DNA of 14,785 nt, taken from Baffinella frigidus. Its lineage: Eukaryota > Cryptophyceae > Cryptomonadales > Baffinellaceae. Of this stretch, positions 1-6,753 are shown one piece after another. The position numbers were made by a program, and so were the translations under genes. The notes below the pieces were generated by a model that was given only the letters and a program-made list of their open reading frames with translations, was not told the origin of the DNA and made no database searches. Location: assembly GCA_026770585.1 (NCBI GenBank), contig MU646369.1, positions 446,904 to 461,688 of the forward strand, read 5' to 3'. The number at the start of each line of letters is the position of its first letter. Positions within the stretch are counted from its first letter, which is position 1.

Positions 1-37
1 GTAAGGGGGGGGGCGTAAGGGTGATGCTTGTTCGCAC

Positions 38-990
38 CTGGAATGCGAGTACGCGGAGCTTGGGGAGGTTGGAGAGCGCAGCGCACGCTCGCGAGAGGTT
101 CTTGATGGAGCACCACGTGAGGGAGAGGGACTCGAGGGCCGGGCAGGAGCCGGCGAGGCACGCGATCTTCATCGAGTCACCGAGGTCGTTGCCGTCGAGG
201 AGGAGGGTGGTGAGCGCGGGGAGGGCGGGGAAGCGGTCGAGGTGGCGGATGCGGTTAGTGCGGAGCGAGAGGGTGCGGAGCGAGGAGAGGTTCGGGGAGG
301 AGCGCATGCAGGAGAAGGCGTCGCCGATGCGGTTCCCGTCCATCAGGAGCTCCACCACCGAGTGCAGGGAAGCCACCACCTCGAACACCGCAATCGCTCC
401 CTCCGCTGTGATCTTGTTGAAACTGCAGGGGGGCGGGTGACGATCAGCCCGTGCGCGGTGAGGAGGGATGGCCTGCGATGCGATGCGGGGCCGGTTTTGG
501 GTTCGAGCGGGGTTGGCAATAAACCTGAGGTCGATGCTGGTGACACTGAGGAGGCCCCCGTTTTCTTCATGGTCGGACTCCTTGCAGACCTGCGCCAGCG
601 CTTGACACAGCTGCACAACGTCTCTGTCCCTGAGCCCCTTTCGCGATAGCGGCAGCCTCCAGCCTTGCCCCTGCTCGCGGAAGGGCGGGGTACATGTCAA
701 AAAAGACTCGGCCGGCTAAAGCAGAGAAGTGGGGTCTTTGTGGGCAGGGCGGGGACACAGACCTGCAGGCGCGCGCCATGTGGGAAAGACTGAAGGGTCG
801 AGACGATGTTGGCATTGGGCTCGAGTGCCTGCGCCTTGCATTTTCCCCTGTAGCAGACCATTACATCCCGCAACTGCGCTTCGAGGTGCTGCACCGAAGC
901 AGAGAGAGACACCCCGCTGCTCACATGCAGATCCGCGGAAAGCGACGGGGACGCGGTGCTGCTGGCCTCACGCGAGGCGCTCATCCCCAT
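38..990 (-). CDS. Leucine-rich-repeat protein, 5' three exons (3' end outside window)
   Basis: Three exons join in phase on the minus strand. Exon 1 is 990-763 (76 codons, start ATG 990-988, with a second in-frame ATG at 984). Exon 2 is 715-525 and exon 3 is 422-38. The introns, 762-716 (47 nt) and 524-423 (102 nt), begin GT and end AG after pyrimidine-rich tracts; exon 3 ends at a CAG|GTGCGA donor. About 268 residues are visible. Exon 1 is Ser/Ala-rich and then reads EAQLRDVMVCYRGKCKAQAL, like the short capping region before many LRR arrays. The exon 2/3 junction rebuilds an LRR core (SVTSIDLSFNKITAEGAIAV). Exon 3 carries about four more LxxLxL repeats, among them LRTLSLRTNRI, LTTLLLDGNDL and LESLSLTWCSI. 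The pattern is that of ribonuclease-inhibitor-like LRR proteins, which bind other proteins; no catalytic domain is visible. It is divergent from DPY30. The specific function is unknown. Confidence 0.85.
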
Positions 991-1572
991 CTTCCTTACA
1001 CACCTCGGCCACACAAGCGGCGCGAGCCAAGCAAGAGCTTGACCCCTTTCCCCTTGCCTCGCAACTCGCCCTGCAGCTCGCCGTGGACGTGACCTGAGCG
1101 ACTTTAGGGGCAAAAGTGGAGCAGCAAAGTGGATGATCCACTTAAGAAATTGACTTTCAAATCCACCCAACAAAACGCAAATCAAACGATGGGCGACGCA
1201 GGTCCCGTCCCTCCTCTTCCTCTCCTTTCCGCGGCGGCGCGGCCATGCGGCGTTTGCGCGGATGTGCCGGCTTTCTGCGCCCCCGCGCTGCGAGACGCAA
1301 CGGCTGCTGAGCTGCGGCGTATTTTTGGGGGCGGATCCGCGCTTTGCCTAGGCTGAGCAACCTGCTTTGGCGCGCGCTCACCCGGCGTGTGCGCCTGTGC
1401 CCGCCCCGCTGCGTACGCCGACCCGCATCGCCGTGCCCTGATCTGTCACGGCAGTTTTCCATTTCCCTTCCCGCCAGCCTTTCTGTCGGAGCATTTTTAG
1501 CGAGCCGTTCAGGCGGCAGGGTTCCCCTTGGCGCGCAAGTCGTGACTGGCTGCGCGCTGTGCAGATGCGGAG
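991..1572. promoter_or_regulatory. Shared upstream region of the divergent LRR and DPY30 genes
   Basis: About 580 bp separate the two start codons (990 on the minus strand, 1573 on the plus strand), so promoters and 5' untranslated sequence of both genes must lie here. I see no TATA-like box at a fixed distance from either start. The stretch includes a pyrimidine-rich tract near 1200-1230. Positions up to 1401 recur at 4320-4910, so most of the shared promoter exists in a second copy. Calling this a bidirectional promoter is inference from gene layout. Confidence 0.55.
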
Positions 1573-3376
1573 ATGAAAACGGAGGCCCAGGAGGAGCCTG
1601 TCAGCGCCCCCGCTGATGCCGGTTCAGCACCGGAGAACCCCGACCAGGTCCCAGCCGTCAACCTAGCGTGCTGCTCCAGCAGCCCGCACCCCAGCTTGTC
1701 CATGAGGGTCGGAGGGAGACAACAGGGGAGAGGGAGACAACAGGGAAGGGCAGCAGAACGCCCGACAGGGCGGCGGGCAATTGTGTGGCAGCGGGGCTGA
1801 GGAGAGGCTGCGGTTCCTGGTGAGCAGGCGGCGCTGGCAGAGAAGGCAGCAACAGAGGCGCAGGAAAAGATCGACTCGCAGGCATTGCCGATCCGGACCT
1901 ACTTGGACCAGACCGTCGTGCCCATCTTGCTGCAGGGGCTCTCCGACCTCGTCAAGGCTCGGTATGCTCCCCCGCGCTCTCCCCCCTTCCCTCCCCCTAC
2001 CCCCGCCCCTACCAAAGTAAGAGGAGCCGCTTTGTGGCGATTCTCGGGGGGGCGGGGGGGGGTGGCACTCGTGATTTTCCCTGTGGTTTAATCAGACGTC
2101 GTGGATCATTCGCCGACGCTGATGGTTCTTAGCCGTGCAAGGACCCGATATTTCTGGGTTGGATCCTCTCTGGTTTCTGGGATCCTTTCGGTTTCTGGTT
2201 TGGATCCCAGTCGCAGACTTGGATCAACCTGGTTGGGGCTGATGATTTTGCTTGTGGTGTGGGAACGTGGTGTGTAGAGGGGGACACGTTCTCCGATTTT
2301 TTTTTGGAGTAGCTTTGGAGGTGACTAGCGGCACGGTTCTGGCATACGGAGCACGCGCACACTGTTTTTGGTACCTCGGTTATGAGACAAGACAAGCACA
2401 CCCCGAGGACCCTACAGTCAGTTGTACCTCGAACGAAACGCAGCCCGCCCCTCCTAGGACCACCATAGGGACCCGGGTATCGGCAAGTTCCCTTAAGTGG
2501 CGAGCGGGTCGTTTATGACCCCCGAAGGGTCGTCGACACCTACGTATTGGCCTAGCCACGAAGGGATTGTTTGGCCGAAGCCTCGTACGCTCCTACCACA
2601 CAGCGGGCTACGAAGGGATTGTTTGGCCAAATTTATTCGACGTTCCGTTACCTGATCAGCAGGAACCCCCCTATGTACCTACGGTATTGCCTAACGCAGG
2701 GTCTAGAATTCTCACCTTCCGGGTTATTCAAGAAATCCCTTTGTAGTCCGCTGTGTGGTAGGAGCGCAAGAGGCTACTCGCCACTGAAGGGATAGGTATC
2801 GGGAATAGGACCGCACCACTCGCACGGTGGTGTTCGACTCTTTGGCAGAGGTATGCCGCTGGATTCTCGACAGTAGGACTTGGTTTCGCGTGGTGGACCT
2901 GATTTTTGAGACGGCGTGGTGGTCATGATTTTAGAGCAACCCGCAGATCAGGCGGTGATCCATATCAGATCGTTTCCCACAAAGCCCGCCCCTTTTATAA
3001 CCCTCAAGTGGCGAGCTGGTCAAATTTGACCCGCAAGAAGTCCTAGGCAGGTCCTGGGACCCTACCGTCGGACGTGTGAGTCTAATCGCCACTTGAGGGA
3101 TATCGTCCACATACAAAGCCTGCTTGATTCAGCCAACTTCCCTGCTTTTAAACCAGGCTCTGATCCGCGACCGTCCTCCCTTAAGTGGCCAGACAGTCAA
3201 ATTTGACGGCCAAGAGGTCCTAGGCAGGTCCTAGGGCCCTACGGTAGGGCGTATGAGCCTACTGGCCACTTAAGGGATATCAAGGCTCTGATCCGCTGCC
3301 CCCCTCCAGGCCCGATGACCCTGTGGAGTACCTTGCAGCATACCTTGTGAAGCATAACCCCAAGTCCAAGAAGTGA
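1573..3376 (+). CDS. DPY30: DPY30 homologue (COMPASS/Set1-type complex subunit), three exons
   Basis: Exons 1573-1647, 1828-1961 and 3310-3376 join in phase to a 91-residue protein, close to the usual size of about 100. Exon 1 gives an acidic, disordered N terminus ([17 protein letters not shown]...). Exon 2 holds the first helix of the Dpy-30 motif, [19 protein letters not shown]. Exon 3, after a CCCCTCCAG acceptor, completes it with [17 protein letters not shown] and a basic tail ending at TGA 3374-3376. DPY30 dimers dock on ASH2L in histone H3K4 methyltransferase complexes, and related Dpy-30 domains occur in axonemal proteins; the short length favours the chromatin type. The donors are CAG|GTCCCA and TCG|GTATGC. 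The exon 2 acceptor (GAGCAG|GCG at 1827) lacks a strong pyrimidine tract and is the weakest boundary, although an in-frame TGA upstream forces a start close by. Intron 2 (1962-3309) holds three family D elements. Confidence 0.92.
1711..1758. repeat. Short tandem repeat in DPY30 intron 1
   Basis: The unit GGGAGACAACAGGG occurs twice within intron 1 (1648-1827), followed by related purine-rich sequence. No function is evident. Confidence 0.5.
2413..2470. mobile_element. Degraded half of a family A element
   Basis: The order GTACCTCGAAC, GAAAC, then CCTAGGACCACCATAGGG resembles the left half of family A (compare 5854-5910). There is no matching right half, and the terminal CAGGGG is lost. It lies in DPY30 intron 2. 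Confidence 0.4.
2490..2791. mobile_element. Family D element enlarged by an internal inverted repeat
   Basis: The outer ends are family D ends (CCCTTAAGTGGCGAG on the left, CTCGCCACTGAAGGG on the right). The interior is about 200 bp longer than in other copies and contains a second inverted repeat: arms 2588-2620 and 2734-2766 match at 31 of 33 positions. A direct repeat, GAAGGGATTGTTTGGCC, occurs near 2560 and 2612. This is either a nested insertion or a longer relative of family D. It lies in DPY30 intron 2. Confidence 0.6.
3001..3099. mobile_element. Family D palindromic element, copy 2
   Basis: A 99-bp copy with ends CCCTCAAGTGGCGAG and TCGCCACTTGAGGG and the family core GTCCTAGGCAGGTCCT. 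The right flank is AT; the left flank is AA, so the target duplication is imperfect or eroded. It lies in DPY30 intron 2. Confidence 0.8.
3178..3276. mobile_element. Family D palindromic element, copy 3, close to the DPY30 exon 3 acceptor
   Basis: A 99-bp copy with ends CCCTTAAGTGGCCAG and CTGGCCACTTAAGGG. Its edge is only 33 nt from exon 3. The 14-mer AGGCTCTGATCCGC lies on both sides (3155-3168 and 3283-3296), so the sequence just upstream of the splice acceptor is duplicated around the element. Confidence 0.85.
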
Positions 3377-3501
3377 GGCGGGCGAATGCGGGTTGTCGGC
3401 AACGGTCGCCAGTGGGTTGCGCGTCAGTCTTCCCCGCACGGAGCCCGCCATTAGCGAGTAGGCTCAATACGCCGAACCCCTGTACACCCCACGCGCGGCC
3501 T

Positions 3502-3614
3502 CTTGGGACTTGGGGGTATGCTTCACAGGGGCGGGCCTCACACCGGCAACGGTCGGCGGTGGGTTGCGCGTGGTGTGAGGCCCGCCCCTGTGAAGCATAC
3601 CCCCAAGTCCCAAG
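3502..3614. repeat. Perfect 43-bp hairpin built from the DPY30 3' end
   Basis: Arms 3502-3544 and 3572-3614 are exact reverse complements, separated by a 27-nt loop. The right arm resembles the end of DPY30 exon 3: TGTGAAGCATACCCCCAAG here against TGTGAAGCATAACCCCAAG at 3346, continuing into similar GTGAGGYGGGCG sequence. The loop also matches sequence downstream of the DPY30 stop (GGCAACGGTCG...GTGGGTTGCGCG at 3399-3424). Confidence 0.9.
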
Positions 3615-3664
3615 ACGTGAGGTGGGCGGGCGTGCGAGTGTGTGAAAGGCCGTGCCTGAGGCGA

Positions 3665-3749
3665 TCCTGAGGCGGGCCGCACAGAGGGTTGTCGGCAGTG
3701 GGCGGCAGAGGGTAGAGAGTGGTGTGAGGCCCGTGAGCCCGCCTCAGGA
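3665..3749. repeat. Small inverted repeat, 13-bp arms
   Basis: TCCTGAGGCGGGC at 3665-3677 pairs exactly with 3737-3749. The interior again resembles the hairpin family next to it (GGGTTGTCGGCAGTGGGCGG, then GTGTGAGGCCCG). Confidence 0.6.
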
Positions 3750-3942
3750 ATGGCGGTTCCTGACGCGTGGTACGCGGAGGGGGAGAGAATAGGGGGGTGA
3801 ATTGCGGAAGGGGGGAGTCGTATGTTGATCTGGATACAAAAATAAGACTCATGAAATGGCGGGCTCCGTGCGGGGAAGACTGAAGAGTCGAGATGATGTT
3901 GGCATTGGGCTCGAGTGCCTGCGCCTTGCACTTTCCCCTGTA

Positions 3943-4065
3943 CAGGGGTACCTCGCTGATAAGAAAACGCTCCTCCCTAGGACCCTACATGTACAGTAGG
4001 ACTATGCCCATGGCCCTATGGTGGTCCTAGGGGGGGGGCAGTTTCGTATGAGCGAGGTACCCCTG
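3943..4065. mobile_element. Family A palindromic element A1 with TA target duplication
   Basis: A 123-bp element starting CAGGGGTACCTCGCT and ending AGCGAGGTACCCCTG, flanked by TA at 3941-3942 and 4066-4067. The paralogous empty site at 841-860 reads TTTCCCCTGTAGCAGACC with a single TA. Almost the whole element is an inverted repeat; there is no coding capacity. Confidence 0.95.
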
Positions 4066-4145
4066 TAGCAGACCATTACATCCCGCAACTGCGCTTCGAG
4101 GTGCTGCACCGAAGCAGAGAGAGACACCCCGCTGCTCACATGCAG

Positions 4146-4314
4146 TGTGGGTATCTAGGCTCCAAGGGCAGTTACGGACGCAAGGTTATGAGGACGCCAA
4201 AGTAGACGTGGGGCTTGTAGCGTTGAGATGCCCTCTAGGTCCTTAAGGTTTTTCGAGCTCCCAACATAGGCGGACACCGGAACTGGTTCTGTAGAAAGGC
4301 CATGCTTCCTTTCG
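4146..4314. mobile_element. Family B element B1 with 6-bp target duplication
   Basis: A 169-bp insert flanked by ATGCAG (4140-4145 and 4315-4320). The empty site in copy 1 (around 925) has ATGCAG once. No terminal inverted repeat is visible, unlike families A and D. Its right part (AGGTCC...TTCGAGCTCCCAACATAGG, then GGACACCGGAA) recurs at 5360-5445, 5700-5790, 6010-6060 and, reversed, 13224-13310. Confidence 0.85.
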
Positions 4315-4740
4315 ATGCAGATCCGCGGAAAGCGACGGGGACGCGGTGCTGCTGGCCTCACGCGAGGCGCTCATCCCCATCTTCCTTACACACCTCGGCC
4401 ACACAAGCGGCGCGAGCCAAGCAAGAGCTTGACCCCTTTCCCCTTGCCTCGCAACTCGCCCTGCAGCTCGCCGTGGACGTGACCTGAGCGACTTTAGGGG
4501 CAAAAGTGGAGCAGCAAAGTGGATGATCCACTTAAGAAATTGACTTTCAAATCCACCCAACAAAACGCAAATCAAACGATGGGCGACGCAGGTCCCGTCC
4601 CTCCTCTTCCTCTCCTTTCCGCGGCGGCGCGGCCATGCGGCGTTTGCGCGGATGTGCCGGCTTTCTGCGCCCCCGCGCTGCGAGACGCAACGGCTGCTGA
4701 GCTGCGGCGTATTTTTGGGGGCGGATCCGCGCTTTGCCTA

Positions 4741-4857
4741 CAGGGGTACCTCGCTCATAAGAAACCGCCTCCCCCTAGGACCCTACAGAAGGCTTGTGCC
4801 TAGGGCCCTATGGTGGCCCTAGGGGGGGGTCAGTTTCTTATGAGCGAGGTACCCCTG
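4741..4857. mobile_element. Family A palindromic element A2 with TA target duplication
   Basis: A 117-bp element flanked by TA (4739-4740 and 4858-4859). The empty site in the other promoter copy reads TTTGCCTAGGCTGAGC around 1345-1360. It is a nearly complete inverted repeat with a CCTAGG core. Confidence 0.95.
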
Positions 4858-4955
4858 TAGGCTGAGCAACCTGCTTTGGCGCGTGCTCACCCGGCATGCG
4901 CGCCTGTGCCTCAAAAGGGGACGTGACCGTGTAAAGCCACTCCGACTACTCCTAT

Positions 4956-5055
4956 CCCTTAAGTGGCGAGGCGGTCAAAATTGAACTCCAAGAGGTCCTA
5001 GGCAGGTCCTAGGGCCCTACGGTACGGCGTATTGAGCCTACTCGCTACTTAAGGG
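4956..5055. mobile_element. Family D element copy 4, inserted into a family B repeat
   Basis: Ends CCCTTAAGTGGCGAG and CTCGCTACTTAAGGG, flanked by AT on both sides. The right flank continues GTTGGGAGCTCGAAGAA and the left flank ends CCTAT. Intact family B (13255-13290) reads CCTATGTTGGGAGCTC without interruption, which gives an empty site. Confidence 0.9.
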
Positions 5056-5056
5056 A

Positions 5057-5095
5057 TGTTGGGAGCTCGAAGAACCTAAAGGACCGTTAGAAAGG
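5057..5095. mobile_element. Family B fragment next to D4
   Basis: GTTGGGAGCTCGAAGAACC followed by TAAAGGACC is the reverse orientation of the family B core. It is cut off on the left by the family D insertion and degenerates on the right. Confidence 0.65.
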
Positions 5096-5162
5096 ACCTC
5101 TGGGGCTACTAGTGGACGTGACTGAGTGGACGTGACCTGTGTAAAGTCACTCCGGGATCCTA

Positions 5163-5279
5163 CTGGGGTACCTCGATCACAAGAAAACGTCACCCCCCTA
5201 GGACGACCACAGGGCCCTAGGCATAGGCCTACTGTAGGGTCCTACGGGGAGGCGTTTTCTTGTAATCGAGGTACCCCTG
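5163..5279. mobile_element. Family A palindromic element A3
   Basis: A 117-bp element flanked by TA (5161-5162 and 5280-5281). The left end is CTGGGGTACCTCGAT (one change from the consensus) and the right end is ATCGAGGTACCCCTG. Confidence 0.88.
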
Positions 5280-5344
5280 TACATGGGGTAATATCCCCAG
5301 AGGACCGAAAGGGCAAACGTCGGCTCGCTTTGCCGTGTCCTTGC

Positions 5345-5452
5345 GTTGGAACGCCTTTAGGTCCTTTAGGTTTTAATTTCGCCCAACATATGCCAACGAC
5401 ACGCCGTTCCGTAGAAGGGATCTGCTGGGAAAGCATTTTTGCTTTCGGATCG
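5345..5452. mobile_element. Diverged family B copy
   Basis: It retains CTTTAGGTCCTTTAGG, a changed CCCAACATATGCCAACGACAC in place of CCCAACATAGGCGGACACC, and the terminal TTTCGGATC. It is clearly older than B1. Confidence 0.5.
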
Positions 5453-5457
5453 CTCCT

Positions 5458-5679
5458 ACGACAAGGGCACCTCGCTCACAAGAAACCGCCTCACCCTAGG
5501 ACCCTACAGTAGGCCTATGCCCAGGGTCCTGTGGTGATCCTAGGGGGGTGGGCATTTCTTATCCCTCAAGTGACCATGCCGACAAATCTGAGGGCCAAGA
5601 GGTCATAGGCAGGTCCTAGGGCCCTACGGTAGGGCGTATGAGCCTGCTGGCCACTTAAGGGATGAGCGAGGGACCCCTG
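5458..5679. mobile_element. Family A element A4, split by a family D insertion
   Basis: The left half starts at about 5458 (degenerate end) and the right end is ACCCCTG at 5679, followed by TA. At TTTCTTAT|GAGCGAGG the sequence is interrupted by D5. Without D5 and one AT the element is about 121 bp, the normal family length. Confidence 0.88.
5563..5661. mobile_element. Family D element copy 5, nested in A4
   Basis: A 99-bp copy with AT on both sides (5561-5562 and 5662-5663). The empty site is the family A sequence CTTATGAGCGAGG present in A2, A5 and A9. The left end is more diverged (CCCTCAAGTGACCATG) than the right. Confidence 0.92.
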
Positions 5680-5689
5680 TAGGAACCTA

Positions 5690-5796
5690 GGGAGGTGCGT
5701 ACCCTTATCCTTTAGGTCCTTTAGGTTCTCCGAGCTCCCAACATAGGCGGACACCGGAAAAGTTCTGTAGGAGGGCCATGCTTCCTTTCGGATCAC
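5690..5796. mobile_element. Family B copy
   Basis: The stretch with TTTAGGTCCTTTAGG, then GAGCTCCCAACATAGGCGG, GGCCATGCTTCCTTTCGG matches the right part of B1 closely. The left part differs. Confidence 0.7.
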
Positions 5797-5820
5797 ATTC
5801 AGGCCCCCCTGTTCACGAGG

Positions 5821-5848
5821 AACCCCTGTACACCCCACGCGCGGCCTC
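5821..5848. repeat. 28-bp repeat shared with 3475-3502
   Basis: AACCCCTGTACACCCCACGC then GCGGCCTC occurs identically at 3475-3502. Its first nine bases equal the right end of family A plus the target TA, so both may be scars of family A elements at related sites. Confidence 0.6.
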
Positions 5849-5853
5849 AACTA

Positions 5854-5971
5854 CAGGGGTACCTCGCTCATAAGAAACCGCCCACCCCCCTAGGACCACC
5901 ATAGGGCCCTAGGCGTGGTCCTACTGTAGGGTCCTAGGGGGGGGCGGTTTCTTATGAGCGAGGTACCCCTG
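5854..5971. mobile_element. Family A palindromic element A5
   Basis: A 118-bp element flanked by TA (5852-5853 and 5972-5973), with near-perfect inverted symmetry from CAGGGGTACCTCGCT to AGCGAGGTACCCCTG. A good type copy. Confidence 0.95.
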
Positions 5972-6004
5972 TACCAGCGGCGCTGGAAGCTTCCACAGAC
6001 ACGT

Positions 6005-6062
6005 CGTCCCTTGAGGTCCTGCAGGTTCTTCGAGCTCCCAACATAGGCTGACACCGGAACTC
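6005..6062. mobile_element. Family B fragment
   Basis: TTGAGGTCCTGCAGGTTCTT, then GAGCTCCCAACATAGGCTG and ACACCGGAACT. The left and right thirds of the element are missing. Confidence 0.65.
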
Positions 6063-6234
6063 ATCCCTTTCCCACTCAACCACTTTACAACATCACATAA
6101 CACCCTCCGGCTGGGGTCATGCAGGCCCGCCTGACCCAATCAGCTCCGCGCCCGCCTCCCCCCCCATGAATATATGCGCGTACGGATCTGCCGCGAGCTG
6201 ATGGCTGACGAGGCCCCGCGCCGCCATGTCCCTG

Positions 6235-6272
6235 GGGTTTAGGGTTTAGGGTTTAGGGTTTAGGGTTAAGGT
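6235..6272 (+). repeat. Interstitial telomere-like tract 1 (GGTTTAG)n
   Basis: About five uninterrupted GGGTTTA units follow the first copy of the duplicated unit. The TTTAGGG type is the common telomere repeat of plants and many algae. Confidence 0.9.
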
Positions 6273-6286
6273 TCCCCCATGAACAT

Positions 6287-6385
6287 CCCTTGAGGGGCCA
6301 GCCAGTCCAATCTGACGGCCAAGAGGTCCTAGACAGGTCCTAGGACCCTACAGTAGGGCGTATGAGCCTACTGGCCACTTAAGGG
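6287..6385. mobile_element. Family D element copy 6 in the duplicated unit
   Basis: Flanked by AT at 6285-6286 and 6386-6387. The paralogous empty site at 6166-6180 reads ATGAATATATGCGCG with one AT at the same place and a single T/C difference beside it. Confidence 0.92.
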
Positions 6386-6446
6386 ATATGCGCGTACGGA
6401 TCTGCCGCGAGCTGATGGCTCACGAGTCCCTGCGCCGCCATACCCC

Positions 6447-6726
6447 TGGGGTTTAGGGTTTGGGGTTTAGGGTTTGGGGTTTAGGGTTTGGGGTTTAGGG
6501 TTAAGGGTTTGGAGTTTGGGGTTCAGGTGTAGGGTTCAGGGTCTAGGATTTAGGATTTAGGGTTTGGAGTTTGGGGTTTGGAGTTGGGAGTTTGGTGTTT
6601 GGCTCACGGATCAGGGTTGAGGGTTTAGGGTTTAGGGTTTAGGGTTTAGGGTTTAGGGTTTAGGATTTGGGGTTTAGGGTTTAGGGTTTGGGGTTTGGGG
6701 TTTGGGGTTTAGGGTTTAGGGTTTAG
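6447..6726 (+). repeat. Interstitial telomere-like tract 2, degenerate
   Basis: About 280 bp of mixed GGGTTTA, GGGGTTT and GGAGTTT units, with a purer core near 6620-6665. Degeneracy and flanking unique sequence argue against a true chromosome end. Confidence 0.9.
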
Positions 6727-6753
6727 AACAAGCTTCACGCATTAGGGGTTAGG

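Larger units (their letters stand above)
3424..3883. repeat. Foldback region bounded by a perfect 29-bp inverted repeat
   Basis: Positions 3424-3452 are the exact reverse complement of 3855-3883. The right arm overlaps the left end of the duplicated promoter block (3872). Inside are further nested palindromes (3502-3614 and 3665-3749). No gene was found inside; long open frames here are repeat artefacts. Confidence 0.85.
3874..4384 (-). pseudogene. Broken copy of LRR exon 1
   Basis: This is the minus-strand equivalent of 763-990. The coding sequence is preserved in short stretches but is split by a family A element (3943-4065) and a family B element (4146-4314). The splice donor and later exons are absent, because the duplication ends just before the donor position. 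A functional product is not expected; an exonised transcript from the copied promoter is conceivable. Confidence 0.8.
3872..4910. repeat. Second copy of the LRR/DPY30 promoter block, with three insertions
   Basis: This block matches 782-1401 almost base for base. Removing three insertions with their target duplications (3943-4067, 4146-4320 and 4741-4859; 125, 175 and 119 bp) leaves 620 bp, exactly the length of copy 1. It includes most of LRR exon 1, the shared promoter and some 5' sequence of DPY30, but no other part of either gene. The LRR exon 1 copy is interrupted by two of the insertions and has no downstream exons. Confidence 0.95.
4916..5154. repeat. Direct repeat GGACGTGAC...GTGTAAAG...CACTCC
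   Basis: Related copies of about 27 bp lie at 4919-4945 and near 5127-5153, on either side of the D4/B remnant. GTGGACGTGACCTGAG in the promoter block (1082 and 4470) is a shorter match. The origin is unclear. Confidence 0.45.
6161..6456. repeat. Tandemly duplicated subtelomere-like unit
   Basis: The sequence CCCCCATGAA, ATATGCGCGTACGGATCTGC, GCGAGCTGATGGCT and so on occurs at 6161-6234 and again at 6274-6283 plus 6386-6446. Each copy is followed by TTTAGGG-type repeats. The second copy carries a family D element that the first lacks. Confidence 0.85.

Noticed and set aside
6121-6240. Minus-strand frame MAARGLVSHQLAADPYAHIF
   Set aside because: It is short, belongs to a duplicated subtelomere-like unit and changes reading at the family D insertion in the second copy. 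No splice partner or known family.
6235-6726. True chromosome end
   Set aside because: The repeats are short, degenerate and flanked by unique sequence and genes on both sides.
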